From Thiofilum flexile DSM 14609 (GTDB taxonomy: Bacteria > Pseudomonadota > Gammaproteobacteria > Thiotrichales > Thiotrichaceae): DNA of 64,000 nucleotides. The translations under genes were made by a program, and so were the position numbers. The notes under the pieces were generated by a model. It had not been told where the DNA came from. It ran no database searches and worked only from the letters and a program-made list of their open reading frames with translations. Of this stretch, positions 1-7,726 are shown piece after piece. The DNA lies in contig NZ_KB904746.1 in the NCBI RefSeq assembly GCF_000380185.1, positions 1 through 64,000 of the forward strand. Reading direction: 5' to 3'. Each line of letters opens with the position of its first letter. Position 1 is the first letter of the stretch.

Positions 1-243
1 TCCCATTGGGGGATTGAGAACCGACTCCATTGGGTCTTGGATGTGCTGATGCAGGAGGATCGGGCGCGTAACCGTACCGGCGATGGGCCTCACAATTTCT
101 CCCTCCTACGCCAGATGGCGACTAACTTACTTCGGTACAGCCAGACAAATAAGCATAGTCTCAAAGTACGGCGCAAGCAGGCCGCTTGGTCAACCGATTA
201 TCTCGCCGAACTCTTGGAGCCACTCATCCCTCTACAACAATAA
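1..243 (+). CDS. ISAs1-family transposase, C-terminal part (cut by window edge)
   Basis: The reading frame is open from base 1 to a TAA and encodes the last 80 residues of a DDE transposase. It starts with the motif HWGIENRLHWVLDV, followed by EDRAR and LRQMATNLLR, which is the typical end of ISAs1-family (H-repeat associated) transposases; the Glu of IEN is the usual last acidic catalytic residue. The N-terminal part with the two catalytic Asp residues lies outside the window, so whether the element is intact cannot be judged. A probable IS end follows the stop codon within 20 bases. Confidence 0.82.
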   Translation, partial: SHWGIENRLHWVLDVLMQEDRARNRTGDGPHNFSLLRQMATNLLRYSQTNKHSLKVRRKQAAWSTDYLAELLEPLIPLQQ

Positions 244-244
244 A

Positions 245-263
245 GATTCAAGCGATTGCCCTG
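245..263 (+). repeat. probable right terminal inverted repeat of the ISAs1-like element
   Basis: The sequence ends in GCGATTGCCCTG just after the transposase stop. ISAs1-family ends commonly terminate in a similar GCCCTG block (recalled, not searched). The matching left end is outside the window, so this is an inference from position and ending. Sequence after base 263 would be flanking DNA, including any target duplication. Confidence 0.45.
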
Positions 264-437
264 ATAAATAACCCCGGAAAATATACTATCCAATGGGTTC
301 CTGCTAAAATAACTGCCAGTTCGACCTGGACTCCTGAAGATCAAGCTCGAAAGGATCGTGAATTCCAGATATTCCTTAGTCTTTTCAAACTAATCCCCCT
401 CTTCCTAGCACAAATCAAAGGAAAAACTCCTGCCTAA
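264..437 (+). pseudogene. C-terminal remnant of an unknown gene next to the IS end
   Basis: Immediately after the proposed IS end a frame is open for 57 codons and ends in TAA. Its translation (NPGKYTIQWVPAK, then TWTPEDQARKDREFQ and a hydrophobic LFKLIPLFLAQ stretch) has a coding-like composition, but no start codon or ribosome binding site lies on this side of the IS. The simplest reading is that the IS inserted into or deleted the front of a small gene. No family was recognised. Confidence 0.35.
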
Positions 438-456
438 CTCCCTGATTTAACCAAGC

Positions 457-480
457 ACTAACCGCCCTATGACGGTTAGT
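457..480. terminator. hairpin between remnant gene and gabD
   Basis: Arms ACTAACCG and CGGTTAGT form a perfect 8-bp stem with an 8-base loop, sited downstream of the minus-strand dehydrogenase and of the plus-strand remnant. There is no clear T-run on either strand, so termination is possible but not assured. Confidence 0.4.
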
Positions 481-495
481 TGCTAAGCAGAATTA

Positions 496-1953
496 TCAAA
501 TATTAAAGCACAGATACTTCATTTCTAAGTATTCCTCTATCCCATGCCGCGAACCCTCACGTCCTAACCCTGAATACTTCACCCCACCAAAGGGTGCCAC
601 TTCGGTGGAAATCAAGCCGGTATTAATCCCCACCATACCATATTCCAAGGCTTCCGCTACTCGCCAGACTCGGCTCACATCTCGTGCATAAAAATAGGCA
701 GCTAAACCAAATTCGGTCGCATTCGCCATCTGAATCACATCGGCTTCGGTGTCAAATTTAAATAAGGGTGCTAAAGGGCCAAAGGTTTCTTCCCGTGCGA
801 CCAACATATCCAGCGTTGCGCCAGTTAATACTGTTGGCTCGAAAAAGGTTTTACCCAAAGCATGGCGATGCCCACCTGTGACTAATGTTGCTCCTTTACT
901 CAGCGCATCCTGTAAATGGCTTTCGACTTTTTGCACCGCGCGTTCATCAATCAAAGGCCCGGTGGTAATACCTGCCTCTAAACCATTGCCGACTTTGAGC
1001 TGCTCTACGGCCTGTGTTAGTTTTGCAGCGAATTGATCATAAATACCGGCTTGTACATAAATACGATTAGCGCACACACAGGTTTGTCCGGCATTACGGT
1101 ATTTAGAAATAATCGCGCCCTGTACCGCTGCATCCACGTCCGCATCGTCAAATACAATAAACGGCGCATTCCCCCCTAATTCTAAAGAGAGCTTTTTGAG
1201 TGTAGGCGCACATTGAGCCATCAGCTTCATCCCGACTGCGGTAGAGCCAGTAAAGGATAATTTACGCACCACAGGGCTATTGCAGAGCACATTACCAATC
1301 TCAGAGGCTCCGCTCATACCTGCCGTGACAATATTAAACACGCCCGCCGGAATACCGGCTTGGGTAGCTAATTCGGCAAGGGCAAGCGCAGAAAACGGGG
1401 TTTGCGAGGCGGGTTTTAAGATCATAGTGCAGCCCGCAGCTAAGGCCGGAGCCGCTTTACGGGTAATCATGGCGGAGGGGAAATTCCACGGAGTAATCGC
1501 AGCCGCGACCCCTATCGGTTGTTTAATCACAACGAGACGTTTATCCGCCTGATGTCCGGGGATTGTTTCGCCATAAACACGCTTGGCTTCTTCTGCAAAC
1601 CATTCGATAAATGAGGCCGCATAGGCAATTTCGCCTTTTGCCTCGGCTAAGGGTTTACCCTGCTCTAGGGTCATGATACGGGCTAGCTCGTCTTGGTTTT
1701 GCATCATGAGATTAAACCAAGTGCGAAGTTTACCGGCACGCTCTTTAGCCGTTAAGGCTCGCCAAGCGGGTAGTGCAACCTCAGCCGCTTGAATGGCTTG
1801 TTCGGTCTCCGCCGCTCCCATGGCAGGAACGGAGCCTAATTGCTCGCCGGTCGCAGGATTATGCACGGGGTAGGTGTGGTTAGAGTGAGCACTTACCCAC
1901 TGTCCATTAATAAACGCTTGTTGTTTAAATAGATGACTAGTTGCTAATGACAT
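496..1953 (-). CDS. gabD: NAD(P)-dependent succinate-semialdehyde dehydrogenase (GabD type)
   Basis: This 485-residue protein is a full-length aldehyde dehydrogenase. Visible motifs are the cofactor-site sequence TPWNFPSAMITRK (about residue 155), the general base Glu in LELGGNAPF (about 257) and the catalytic Cys in GQTCVCANR (about 291). The GabD-like CVCANR and the length near 480 favour succinate-semialdehyde dehydrogenase, which oxidises succinate semialdehyde to succinate in the cytoplasm. The start ATG is preceded by AGGAT at suitable spacing. No gabT or other GABA gene is adjacent, so glutarate semialdehyde or another aldehyde could also be the substrate. It is transcribed alone. Confidence 0.9.
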   Translation of the reverse strand: MSLATSHLFKQQAFINGQWVSAHSNHTYPVHNPATGEQLGSVPAMGAAETEQAIQAAEVALPAWRALTAKERAGKLRTWFNLMMQNQDELARIMTLEQGKPLAEAKGEIAYAASFIEWFAEEAKRVYGETIPGHQADKRLVVIKQPIGVAAAITPWNFPSAMITRKAAPALAAGCTMILKPASQTPFSALALAELATQAGIPAGVFNIVTAGMSGASEIGNVLCNSPVVRKLSFTGSTAVGMKLMAQCAPTLKKLSLELGGNAPFIVFDDADVDAAVQGAIISKYRNAGQTCVCANRIYVQAGIYDQFAAKLTQAVEQLKVGNGLEAGITTGPLIDERAVQKVESHLQDALSKGATLVTGGHRHALGKTFFEPTVLTGATLDMLVAREETFGPLAPLFKFDTEADVIQMANATEFGLAAYFYARDVSRVWRVAEALEYGMVGINTGLISTEVAPFGGVKYSGLGREGSRHGIEEYLEMKYLCFNI

Positions 1954-2135
1954 TATGCTTCATCCTATGAGAGTAAAAATCTTAATTTATCATGATAAAT
2001 ACGATGATGCTTGCAGCCTAACACACTCATTACCTGCCTCATTAGTGATATAATGGATATATTTTCACTCACCATTATAAAGCGGCAAATACCCGTAACA
2101 ACTACCTACTCCACGACCTAGCGGGTATACAATAT

Positions 2136-2696
2136 TTGGTCTATATTGGGCAACGTGGTTTGGGCATGCAAAGCCAATTGCTGTTACCCAATCTGGATTA
2201 TCGTTATCAAGTGCTGGATATGTATACAGTGGATTGTAGTCTGCTACTGGCACAAGATACCCCTGAAGCCTTAGTACTCGCCATTTTGTGTGACTTCAAA
2301 CAGCGTCCTGTGCAGGAAGTGGTCAATTATATTGTCGTGCGTTTGCGCGAGTTAACCGGCGATGATGAAAAAGCCTTTCGTAATTATTATGAAATGTTAG
2401 AAACACTTGCCGATAATCGTAACCTACAAGCCAACCTAGATGAGGCCAAACATATGTTAACTCAAGTCGATATTACCCGTTTTTCTACCTATCGTTGGGG
2501 CTTTGAGAAAGGGATTGAGCAAGCGCGTGAAGAGCTTCAGCCCTTATTAGATGCGGAAAAACAACGCTTATTACAAGGGGTCAAGCAATTAATTAGTATG
2601 AACACCATGAGTCATCAGGCGATTGCTGATTTATTTCAGTTGTCACTAGCCGAAGTTGAGCAGATTGCGGGTTCCACTGCACCCACACAACACTGA
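2136..2696 (+). CDS. Rpn/PD-(D/E)XK-type nuclease or transposase-like protein, N-terminally truncated
   Basis: The 186-residue frame (TTG at 2136) matches the rear part of the Rpn family, often annotated as putative transposase or DUF4351-type protein: VYIGQ strand, YRYQVLDM, the ILCDFK segment, a helical middle, and a C-terminal sequence with a short helix-turn-helix-like end (MSHQAIADLFQLSLAEVEQI). The family's catalytic core precedes the VYIGQ strand, and here only about 29 in-frame codons of doubtful similarity lie between an upstream TGA and this point. No ribosome binding site or ATG start is evident. It is best regarded as a decayed or 5'-deleted member. Confidence 0.6.
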   Translation: MVYIGQRGLGMQSQLLLPNLDYRYQVLDMYTVDCSLLLAQDTPEALVLAILCDFKQRPVQEVVNYIVVRLRELTGDDEKAFRNYYEMLETLADNRNLQANLDEAKHMLTQVDITRFSTYRWGFEKGIEQAREELQPLLDAEKQRLLQGVKQLISMNTMSHQAIADLFQLSLAEVEQIAGSTAPTQH

Positions 2697-2741
2697 AGAG
2701 GCAGGAAGCGATATCTTTGCCAATACGAAAACGGAAAACCA

Positions 2742-3086
2742 ATGGAAGAAGTCGTTACCTTATACCGCCCTATTGGTCCTAAAGAATTAGAGTTAGTCAG
2801 GCAAAGTGGTTTTACAGCTTGGCCGCCGCGTTTACCCGAACAGCCGATCTTTTACCCCGTAACTAATGAAGAGTATGCGAAACAAATCGCTATTCAATGG
2901 AATATTAAAGACAGTGGAGTAGGATATGTGACGCGCTTTCAGGTGCAGAAAGCCTTTATGGAGCGCTACCCTATTCAAAAGGTAGGCGGTGCTATTCACA
3001 CGGAATGGTGGATTCCAGCCGAAGATTTAGCAGAATTAAATGCTCATATCGTCGGGCTAATTGAGGTTATAGCGGAGTATCGCTAG
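2742..3086 (+). CDS. small conserved protein, ADP-ribosylation/crystallin J1-like annotation family
   Basis: A 114-residue soluble protein with the strongly patterned sequence VTLYRPIGPKELELV, then FTAWPPRLPEQPIFYPV, GYVTRFQV and HTEWWIPAEDL. I recognise this as a widespread small family usually labelled ADP-ribosylation/crystallin J1, whose biochemical role is not established. The ATG at 2742 has no strong Shine-Dalgarno sequence in front of it. It follows the truncated Rpn gene by 45 bases on the same strand and converges on the iron transporter operon, with only 7 bases between the two genes. Functional claims beyond the family label are not supported. Confidence 0.75.
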   Translation: MEEVVTLYRPIGPKELELVRQSGFTAWPPRLPEQPIFYPVTNEEYAKQIAIQWNIKDSGVGYVTRFQVQKAFMERYPIQKVGGAIHTEWWIPAEDLAELNAHIVGLIEVIAEYR

Positions 3087-3093
3087 TACGCAC

Positions 3094-4134
3094 TTAGGGG
3101 ACTAGTACTAAGTGCTGCATATCCAGTTCAAAATAAACGGTTTCCCCAATTTCGTACTGTTGATGACTAGGTGCTAAAGCCAAAATAGTCGTTTTTTGAT
3201 CGCTCAATTGTAGCGTATATAAATACTCAGCCCCGCGAAACACTCGCGATATGACCACCGCTTTACGCTCCGCCTTAGCGACCAGACGAATATCATCAGG
3301 GCGAATCAATACCTGTAAGGGCATATGCGGGGTCGCCCCCACGGGCAAACTACCCGACACCACACCAACAGCCGTTTGAACGGTATAATTATCAAGTACT
3401 TCACCTGCAATCAGCACACCCTGCCCAATAAACTCCGCTACAAATGCATTAGCGGGGCGATGATACAGATGATAGGGATTATCCCATTGCTGCAAGCGCC
3501 CTGCTTTTAGCACCCCAATCTCATCGGCCATTGCAAAGGCCTCATGTTGATCATGGGTGACTAAAATGGCGGTCGTTTGCTCTTGTTTTAAAATATCCCG
3601 CACTTCTCGCGCCAGTATTTCCCGCAACTCCACATCCTGACTACCAAACGGCTCATCCAGCAGCATAAGCTTAGGTTTAGGTGCTAAAGCTCTAGCTAAG
3701 GCAATACGTTGCTGTTGTCCACCCGATAATTCATGTGGATAACGTTTTTGATAACCGGATAAATTAACTAACTCTAATAACTGCTCGATTCGTTTCGTTT
3801 GTGCCACTTTACTAAGCTGGCGAATGCCAAAACTAATATTATTAGCAATCGTTAAATGCGGAAATAACGCATAATCCTGAAATACCATCCCGATCTGACG
3901 TTTTTCAGGGGGGATATGAATTTGAGGTGAGCTAATAATGGTATCGCCTAAAGCAATTTGACCACTCGTTACCGCCTCAAATCCGGCAATAGCTCGTAAT
4001 AAGGTCGTTTTACCACAACCACTAGGGCCTAATAAGCAGCCAATTTGCCCATGCTCGACTTGCAAAGACACGTCATGAATGACGACTTGTTGACCATATT
4101 GAATAACAATATTTTGAAGACTGAGTTGACTCAT
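3094..4134 (-). CDS. fbpC: ferric iron ABC transporter, ATP-binding subunit
   Basis: The 346-residue ATPase has all ABC motifs: Walker A GPSGCGKTT (about residue 36), Q-loop FQDYALFPH, signature LSGGQQQRIALARAL, Walker B LMLLDEPFG and the switch His in LVTHDQHEAF. The last 110 residues form the regulatory beta-domain typical of FbpC/PotA-type importers. It is the last gene of an operon: its ATG overlaps the permease stop codon (4131-4134), so translation is coupled. It powers uptake of Fe(III) from the periplasm together with the two upstream gene products. The aromatic-rich Q-loop and gene context favour iron over polyamine or sulfate. Confidence 0.92.
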   Translation of the reverse strand: MSQLSLQNIVIQYGQQVVIHDVSLQVEHGQIGCLLGPSGCGKTTLLRAIAGFEAVTSGQIALGDTIISSPQIHIPPEKRQIGMVFQDYALFPHLTIANNISFGIRQLSKVAQTKRIEQLLELVNLSGYQKRYPHELSGGQQQRIALARALAPKPKLMLLDEPFGSQDVELREILAREVRDILKQEQTTAILVTHDQHEAFAMADEIGVLKAGRLQQWDNPYHLYHRPANAFVAEFIGQGVLIAGEVLDNYTVQTAVGVVSGSLPVGATPHMPLQVLIRPDDIRLVAKAERKAVVISRVFRGAEYLYTLQLSDQKTTILALAPSHQQYEIGETVYFELDMQHLVLVP

Positions 4135-5774
4135 GAGCTTGAAGTACCTGCTCGTGAAGTGGCAATAGAACGACTTAATAAAATCACGGGTAAAATGCCT
4201 GCAGCCACAATCATTAAAGCAGGCAAACCCGCTTCAGCTAAACGCTCATCTGAGGCTAACTCATAGGCTTTTACCGCTAAGGTATTAAAATTAAAAGGAC
4301 GCAGAATTAAGGTCGCGGGTAATTCTTTTAATACATCGACAAATACTAAAAGCAAAGCCGTGAGTAATGTTCCTTTCATTAAAGGTAGATGTAAATACCG
4401 CAAAACACCGACAGAGCCTAGCCCTAACGAACGCCCTGCATTATCAATCGTCGGTTTAATCTTACCCAGCCCTGCTTCTACGGTTTGTAGGGATACCGCT
4501 AAAAAACGTACATTATAGGCATAGAGTAAGGTCAATAAAGAGCCGCTGAAAATCAGACCTACCGAAGTACCCCATACATATTTAGCCAATATATTGAGCT
4601 GAGTATCTAACCACGCTAAGGGTATGAGTACCCCAATCGCAATCACAGTTCCGGGAATGGCATAGCCTAGAGCGGCAATGCGAGTGGCTGTTTTTACCAT
4701 AGGGTCGGGATTAATACGCTTACCATAGCCCAAAATCAGCGCCAAGATTAAAGCAGACAAGGCGGCTAAAGCGGCCAAGATTAAGCTATTAAGCACTAAC
4801 TCCCAAAAGCTACTATCCAAGGTCAAGTGAGCGGTACTAATACCCCAATACACTAATTGCGCGACAGGAATAATAAACCCTAACGCTAACGGTAAGGCAC
4901 AGACTAGAAAAGCGCCTATAGCCCACCAACCCTTGAGTTGATATTTAGGAATACGAGAATATTTGCTAGAGGTATGGTGATAGCGGGCGCGTTGTCGTGA
5001 CCAGAGTTCTAATAAAATCAATACCAACACCAAGGTCATGAGTAAGGCCGCTAATTGAGAAGCTGCTGCATGATCCCCTAAGCCAAACCACGTGCGAAAA
5101 ATACCCGTAGTGAACGTACTCACCCCAAAGTATTGCACCGTACCAAAATCTGCTACTGTTTCCATGAGTGCCAGTGATAAGCCAGTAATCACCGCAGGAC
5201 GGGCTAAGGGTAAAGCGACTCGGAAAAAACTTTGCCAACGATTCGCACCTAAGGTACGGCTGACCTCCAGCACACAAATGGATTGCTCCAAAAAGGCCGC
5301 ACGGGCTAATAAATAGACATAGGGGAATAGGACTAAGGACAACATAGTAATCGCCCCCCCTAAAGAACGTACCTTAGGGAACCAATAATCACCATACCCC
5401 CATCCCGTGAGCGAGCGAATCAGGCTCTGTACAGGCCCCGCAAAATCCAACATGCCGGTATAGGTATAGGCAATAATATAGGCGGGCATGGCGAGGGGCA
5501 GTAATAAGGCCCACTCAAAAAAACGCTGTGCGGGAAAATCACACATACTCATTAGCCAAGCCGCCGGTATTCCTATGAGCAATACACCGACACTGACACC
5601 GAGCATCAGCCATAGGGTATTACTGATGTAGTCCACTAATACCGTGTCAAATAAATGCGCCCACACCTCTGGTGCAGGCACAAAGACATAGCTGAACACC
5701 GCAATAATCGGCAATGCGGTAAAGGTAGCCATCCCTATGATGAGGGTGCGCCAAATACCTTTGCTTATTTCCAA
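4131..5774 (-). CDS. fbpB: ferric iron ABC transporter, fused permease
   Basis: A 547-residue inner-membrane protein made of two tandem binding-protein-dependent permease domains, the usual design of FbpB/FutB-type iron transporters. Twelve or so hydrophobic segments are visible, and an EAA loop occurs in each half: LEVSRTLGANRWQSFFRVALPL (shortened here to its core GANRWQSFFRVALP) and IDNAGRSLGLGSVGVL. It overlaps the binding-protein gene by 10 bases upstream and the ATPase gene by 4 bases downstream, so the three genes are one translationally coupled operon. It forms the membrane channel for Fe(III). Confidence 0.92.
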   Translation of the reverse strand: MEISKGIWRTLIIGMATFTALPIIAVFSYVFVPAPEVWAHLFDTVLVDYISNTLWLMLGVSVGVLLIGIPAAWLMSMCDFPAQRFFEWALLLPLAMPAYIIAYTYTGMLDFAGPVQSLIRSLTGWGYGDYWFPKVRSLGGAITMLSLVLFPYVYLLARAAFLEQSICVLEVSRTLGANRWQSFFRVALPLARPAVITGLSLALMETVADFGTVQYFGVSTFTTGIFRTWFGLGDHAAASQLAALLMTLVLVLILLELWSRQRARYHHTSSKYSRIPKYQLKGWWAIGAFLVCALPLALGFIIPVAQLVYWGISTAHLTLDSSFWELVLNSLILAALAALSALILALILGYGKRINPDPMVKTATRIAALGYAIPGTVIAIGVLIPLAWLDTQLNILAKYVWGTSVGLIFSGSLLTLLYAYNVRFLAVSLQTVEAGLGKIKPTIDNAGRSLGLGSVGVLRYLHLPLMKGTLLTALLLVFVDVLKELPATLILRPFNFNTLAVKAYELASDERLAEAGLPALMIVAAGILPVILLSRSIATSRAGTSSS

Positions 5775-6781
5775 TTCGCTTTATCCATGATCTTCACGGC
5801 TTCAGCATTATTTTTACCTAGCTCAGAAAGATTAAGGCTATCGGCTTTAAACTCCCCCCAACCTTTTAATAAGGCACTAGGACTAACGCCTGCTTTGACA
5901 GGGTACTCTTGATTATGCTCAGCATACCAATGCTGTGCTTCATCATGGGTCAAATATTCGAGTAGTTTTACCGCATTGTCTTTATTTTTTGCCGCTTTAG
6001 TGACCGCAGCACCACTGATATTAATATGGGTGCCACGTTGCCCCTCACCTTGATCTGGCCAGAAAATAGCAACTTTCTCAGCAGCAGCTTTGTCCTCAGC
6101 ATTCTCACCACTGAGCATTTGCCCAAAGTAATAGGTATTAGCCAGCGCTAACTCGCATTGACCCGCAGCGGCAGCTTTGATTTGATCACGGTCGCCACCT
6201 TCGGGGGGACGCGCAAAATTCTGCACAAAACCAGTCACCCATTTTTCGGTAGCCTCAGCACCTGTGCTCGCAATCATAGAGCCTACGAGGGATTGATTGT
6301 AAATATTGTCCGAGCTACGCACGCAGATTTTCCCTTTCCATTTAGGATCGGCTAAATCGGCATAGGTAGAGAGCTGCTCAGGCTTTACCTTGTCTTTAAC
6401 ATAGAAAATAGGACGAGCGCGATAGGTTAAGCCAAACCAGTGATTTTCGGGGTCACGTAGATGCTCAGGAATATTTGCTTTTAGTGCATCTGATGCTATG
6501 GCTTGGGTTAATTCCATACTTTTAGCACGATATAGACGTCCCGCATCGGCGGTCATCAGTACATCAGCAGGAGAGTTTTCACCTTCTAACTTAAGGCGCT
6601 CAATCAGCGCATCATCTTTACCCGTGACGAGGTTGACTTTAATACCTGTGCTAGTGGTGAATTGATCTAGTATCGGTTTAATCAATTGCTCTTGACGGGA
6701 AGAGTAAACATTCACAGCGCCATCCGCCCAAACGGGTGTCGCTAAAACTAATCCCAATACACAACTGAATAGTTTACGCAT
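5765..6781 (-). CDS. fbpA: periplasmic Fe(III)-binding protein of the iron ABC transporter
   Basis: The protein begins with a signal peptide (MRKLFSCVLGLVLATPVWA, cleavage before DGAVNVYSSR) and continues as a class D extracellular solute-binding protein of FbpA/FutA type. The double Tyr in ANTYYFGQML near residue 220 corresponds to the iron-ligating Tyr pair of ferric binding proteins. An ATG at 6790 would add three residues, but the GAGG sequence is better spaced for 6781. It is the first gene of the operon and sits directly behind a Fur box, so expression should rise when iron is scarce. It captures Fe(III) in the periplasm. Confidence 0.92.
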   Translation of the reverse strand: MRKLFSCVLGLVLATPVWADGAVNVYSSRQEQLIKPILDQFTTSTGIKVNLVTGKDDALIERLKLEGENSPADVLMTADAGRLYRAKSMELTQAIASDALKANIPEHLRDPENHWFGLTYRARPIFYVKDKVKPEQLSTYADLADPKWKGKICVRSSDNIYNQSLVGSMIASTGAEATEKWVTGFVQNFARPPEGGDRDQIKAAAAGQCELALANTYYFGQMLSGENAEDKAAAEKVAIFWPDQGEGQRGTHINISGAAVTKAAKNKDNAVKLLEYLTHDEAQHWYAEHNQEYPVKAGVSPSALLKGWGEFKADSLNLSELGKNNAEAVKIMDKANWK

Positions 6782-6824
6782 TAATCCCATGCCTCGAATC
6801 GTAGTTAAAACTGAACATGATATT

Positions 6825-6843
6825 AATGATAACTATTATCATT
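6825..6843. promoter_or_regulatory. Fur box upstream of fbpABC
   Basis: The 19 bases form a perfect inverted repeat AATGATAA-CTA-TTATCATT. The core TGATAACTATTATCA differs by one base from the classical 7-1-7 Fur motif TGATAATnATTATCA. It lies 35-60 bases upstream of the fbpA start, where binding of Fe-Fur would block the promoter. Iron repression of the operon is a strong inference. Confidence 0.88.
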
Positions 6844-6944
6844 TGCAACCTAACTTCGATTCATCAGTGGAATTAATTTTCAGCACTTTCTTGTTTGCTT
6901 CCCTATCCTACATTTATAGTTAGTTAGGTATACCAAAGTAGTCA

Positions 6945-7005
6945 GGTATTTCTGAAGCAGTCTTGGCGGCAGGGATGTATTCACAGCGGCTGCGGAAGAA
7001 ATACC
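6945..7005. repeat. dispersed hairpin repeat, copy 1 (shorter form)
   Basis: The arms GGTATTTCT and AGAAATACC bracket about 40 bases containing CAGTCTTGGCGGCAGGGATG and CAGCGGCTGCGG. The same segments recur in inverse orientation at 54463-54564, where a further 23-base piece is inserted in the middle. It lies between the thioredoxin-like gene and the Fur-regulated promoter. Two diverged copies in one window indicate an interspersed repeat family of this genome. Confidence 0.8.
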
Positions 7006-7026
7006 CGATTACCTTGGCTCAGATAC

Positions 7027-7584
7027 TTATAGGCTCTCATCGCTCATATGCTCACCGGCAAACCATAAACGCAAACGTAAGCCCCAGCTCGTACTTAAGC
7101 CCACTTCACGAAAGCGAATCATGCCCTCACCATCAATAATATAATAGGTAGGTGTTGCTTTCACTGCGAATTGCCGATGGATATTGCCCTCTTCATCCAT
7201 AATGGTGGGCCAGCTACTAATACCTTTTTCTTCCATGTAGGCGCGTAATTGCTCTTGATGACTCGCCTGCACTACCGTTAAAACAGAATGATTTTTAGCC
7301 AGATCACTAATAGTCGATTGCTGAAACTGACACATAGTACAGTCTGGATACCAAAAATAGAGTAAAAGGGGTTCACCTCGATAATCAATTAACTCTACCC
7401 GCTCACCGCTGGTCATTTCGGCCTTAACATTAGGAGCTGCTCCTGTAATTAATTCCGCTTGATTCCAAACCCTAATACCTAGCACGATGAGCAAAATAAT
7501 CAGTAACTCTACTACCCACCACCAACGTGAGCGTTGTTTAGCAGGCTTAATAAGAGTAGATGAACGGCGCAGCAATAATGACAA
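7027..7584 (-). CDS. membrane-anchored thioredoxin-like protein (ScsD/TlpA type)
   Basis: A 185-residue protein with a basic N-terminus, one membrane helix (WWWVVELLIILLIVLGIRVW, about residues 21-40) and a periplasmic thioredoxin fold. The redox site is PDCTMC (about residue 80) and the cis-Pro loop is KATPTYY. The layout resembles ScsD-type protein disulfide oxidoreductases linked to copper stress. The start is uncertain: TTG at 7584 has AGGA only a few bases away, while TTG at 7575 has better spacing. Its client proteins are unknown. Confidence 0.82.
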   Translation of the reverse strand: MSLLLRRSSTLIKPAKQRSRWWWVVELLIILLIVLGIRVWNQAELITGAAPNVKAEMTSGERVELIDYRGEPLLLYFWYPDCTMCQFQQSTISDLAKNHSVLTVVQASHQEQLRAYMEEKGISSWPTIMDEEGNIHRQFAVKATPTYYIIDGEGMIRFREVGLSTSWGLRLRLWFAGEHMSDESL

Positions 7585-7654
7585 ATCCTAAAAACCATAA
7601 TGGCCTCTAGCATAGCATAGGGGTTGTATAGGGAGGTGGGCAAAATATAGCTCA

Positions 7655-7690
7655 TAAAAAGAACAAAGCCACTCTTAATAAGTGGCTTTG
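7655..7690 (-). terminator. rho-independent terminator of the OmpA-family gene
   Basis: On the minus strand a perfect 10-bp stem (CAAAGCCACT / AGTGGCTTTG, 7-base loop) is followed by TTCTTTTT. It lies 37 bases past the stop codon of the gene ending at 7727. Confidence 0.85.
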
Positions 7691-7726
7691 CCCTAACCTT
7701 AATAGCTATTACGTACTTAAGATAAA

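Noticed and set aside
2065-2253. Minus-strand frame of 62 codons opposite the Rpn-like gene
   Set aside because: It lies antisense to a recognisable protein frame and its residues show no family pattern.
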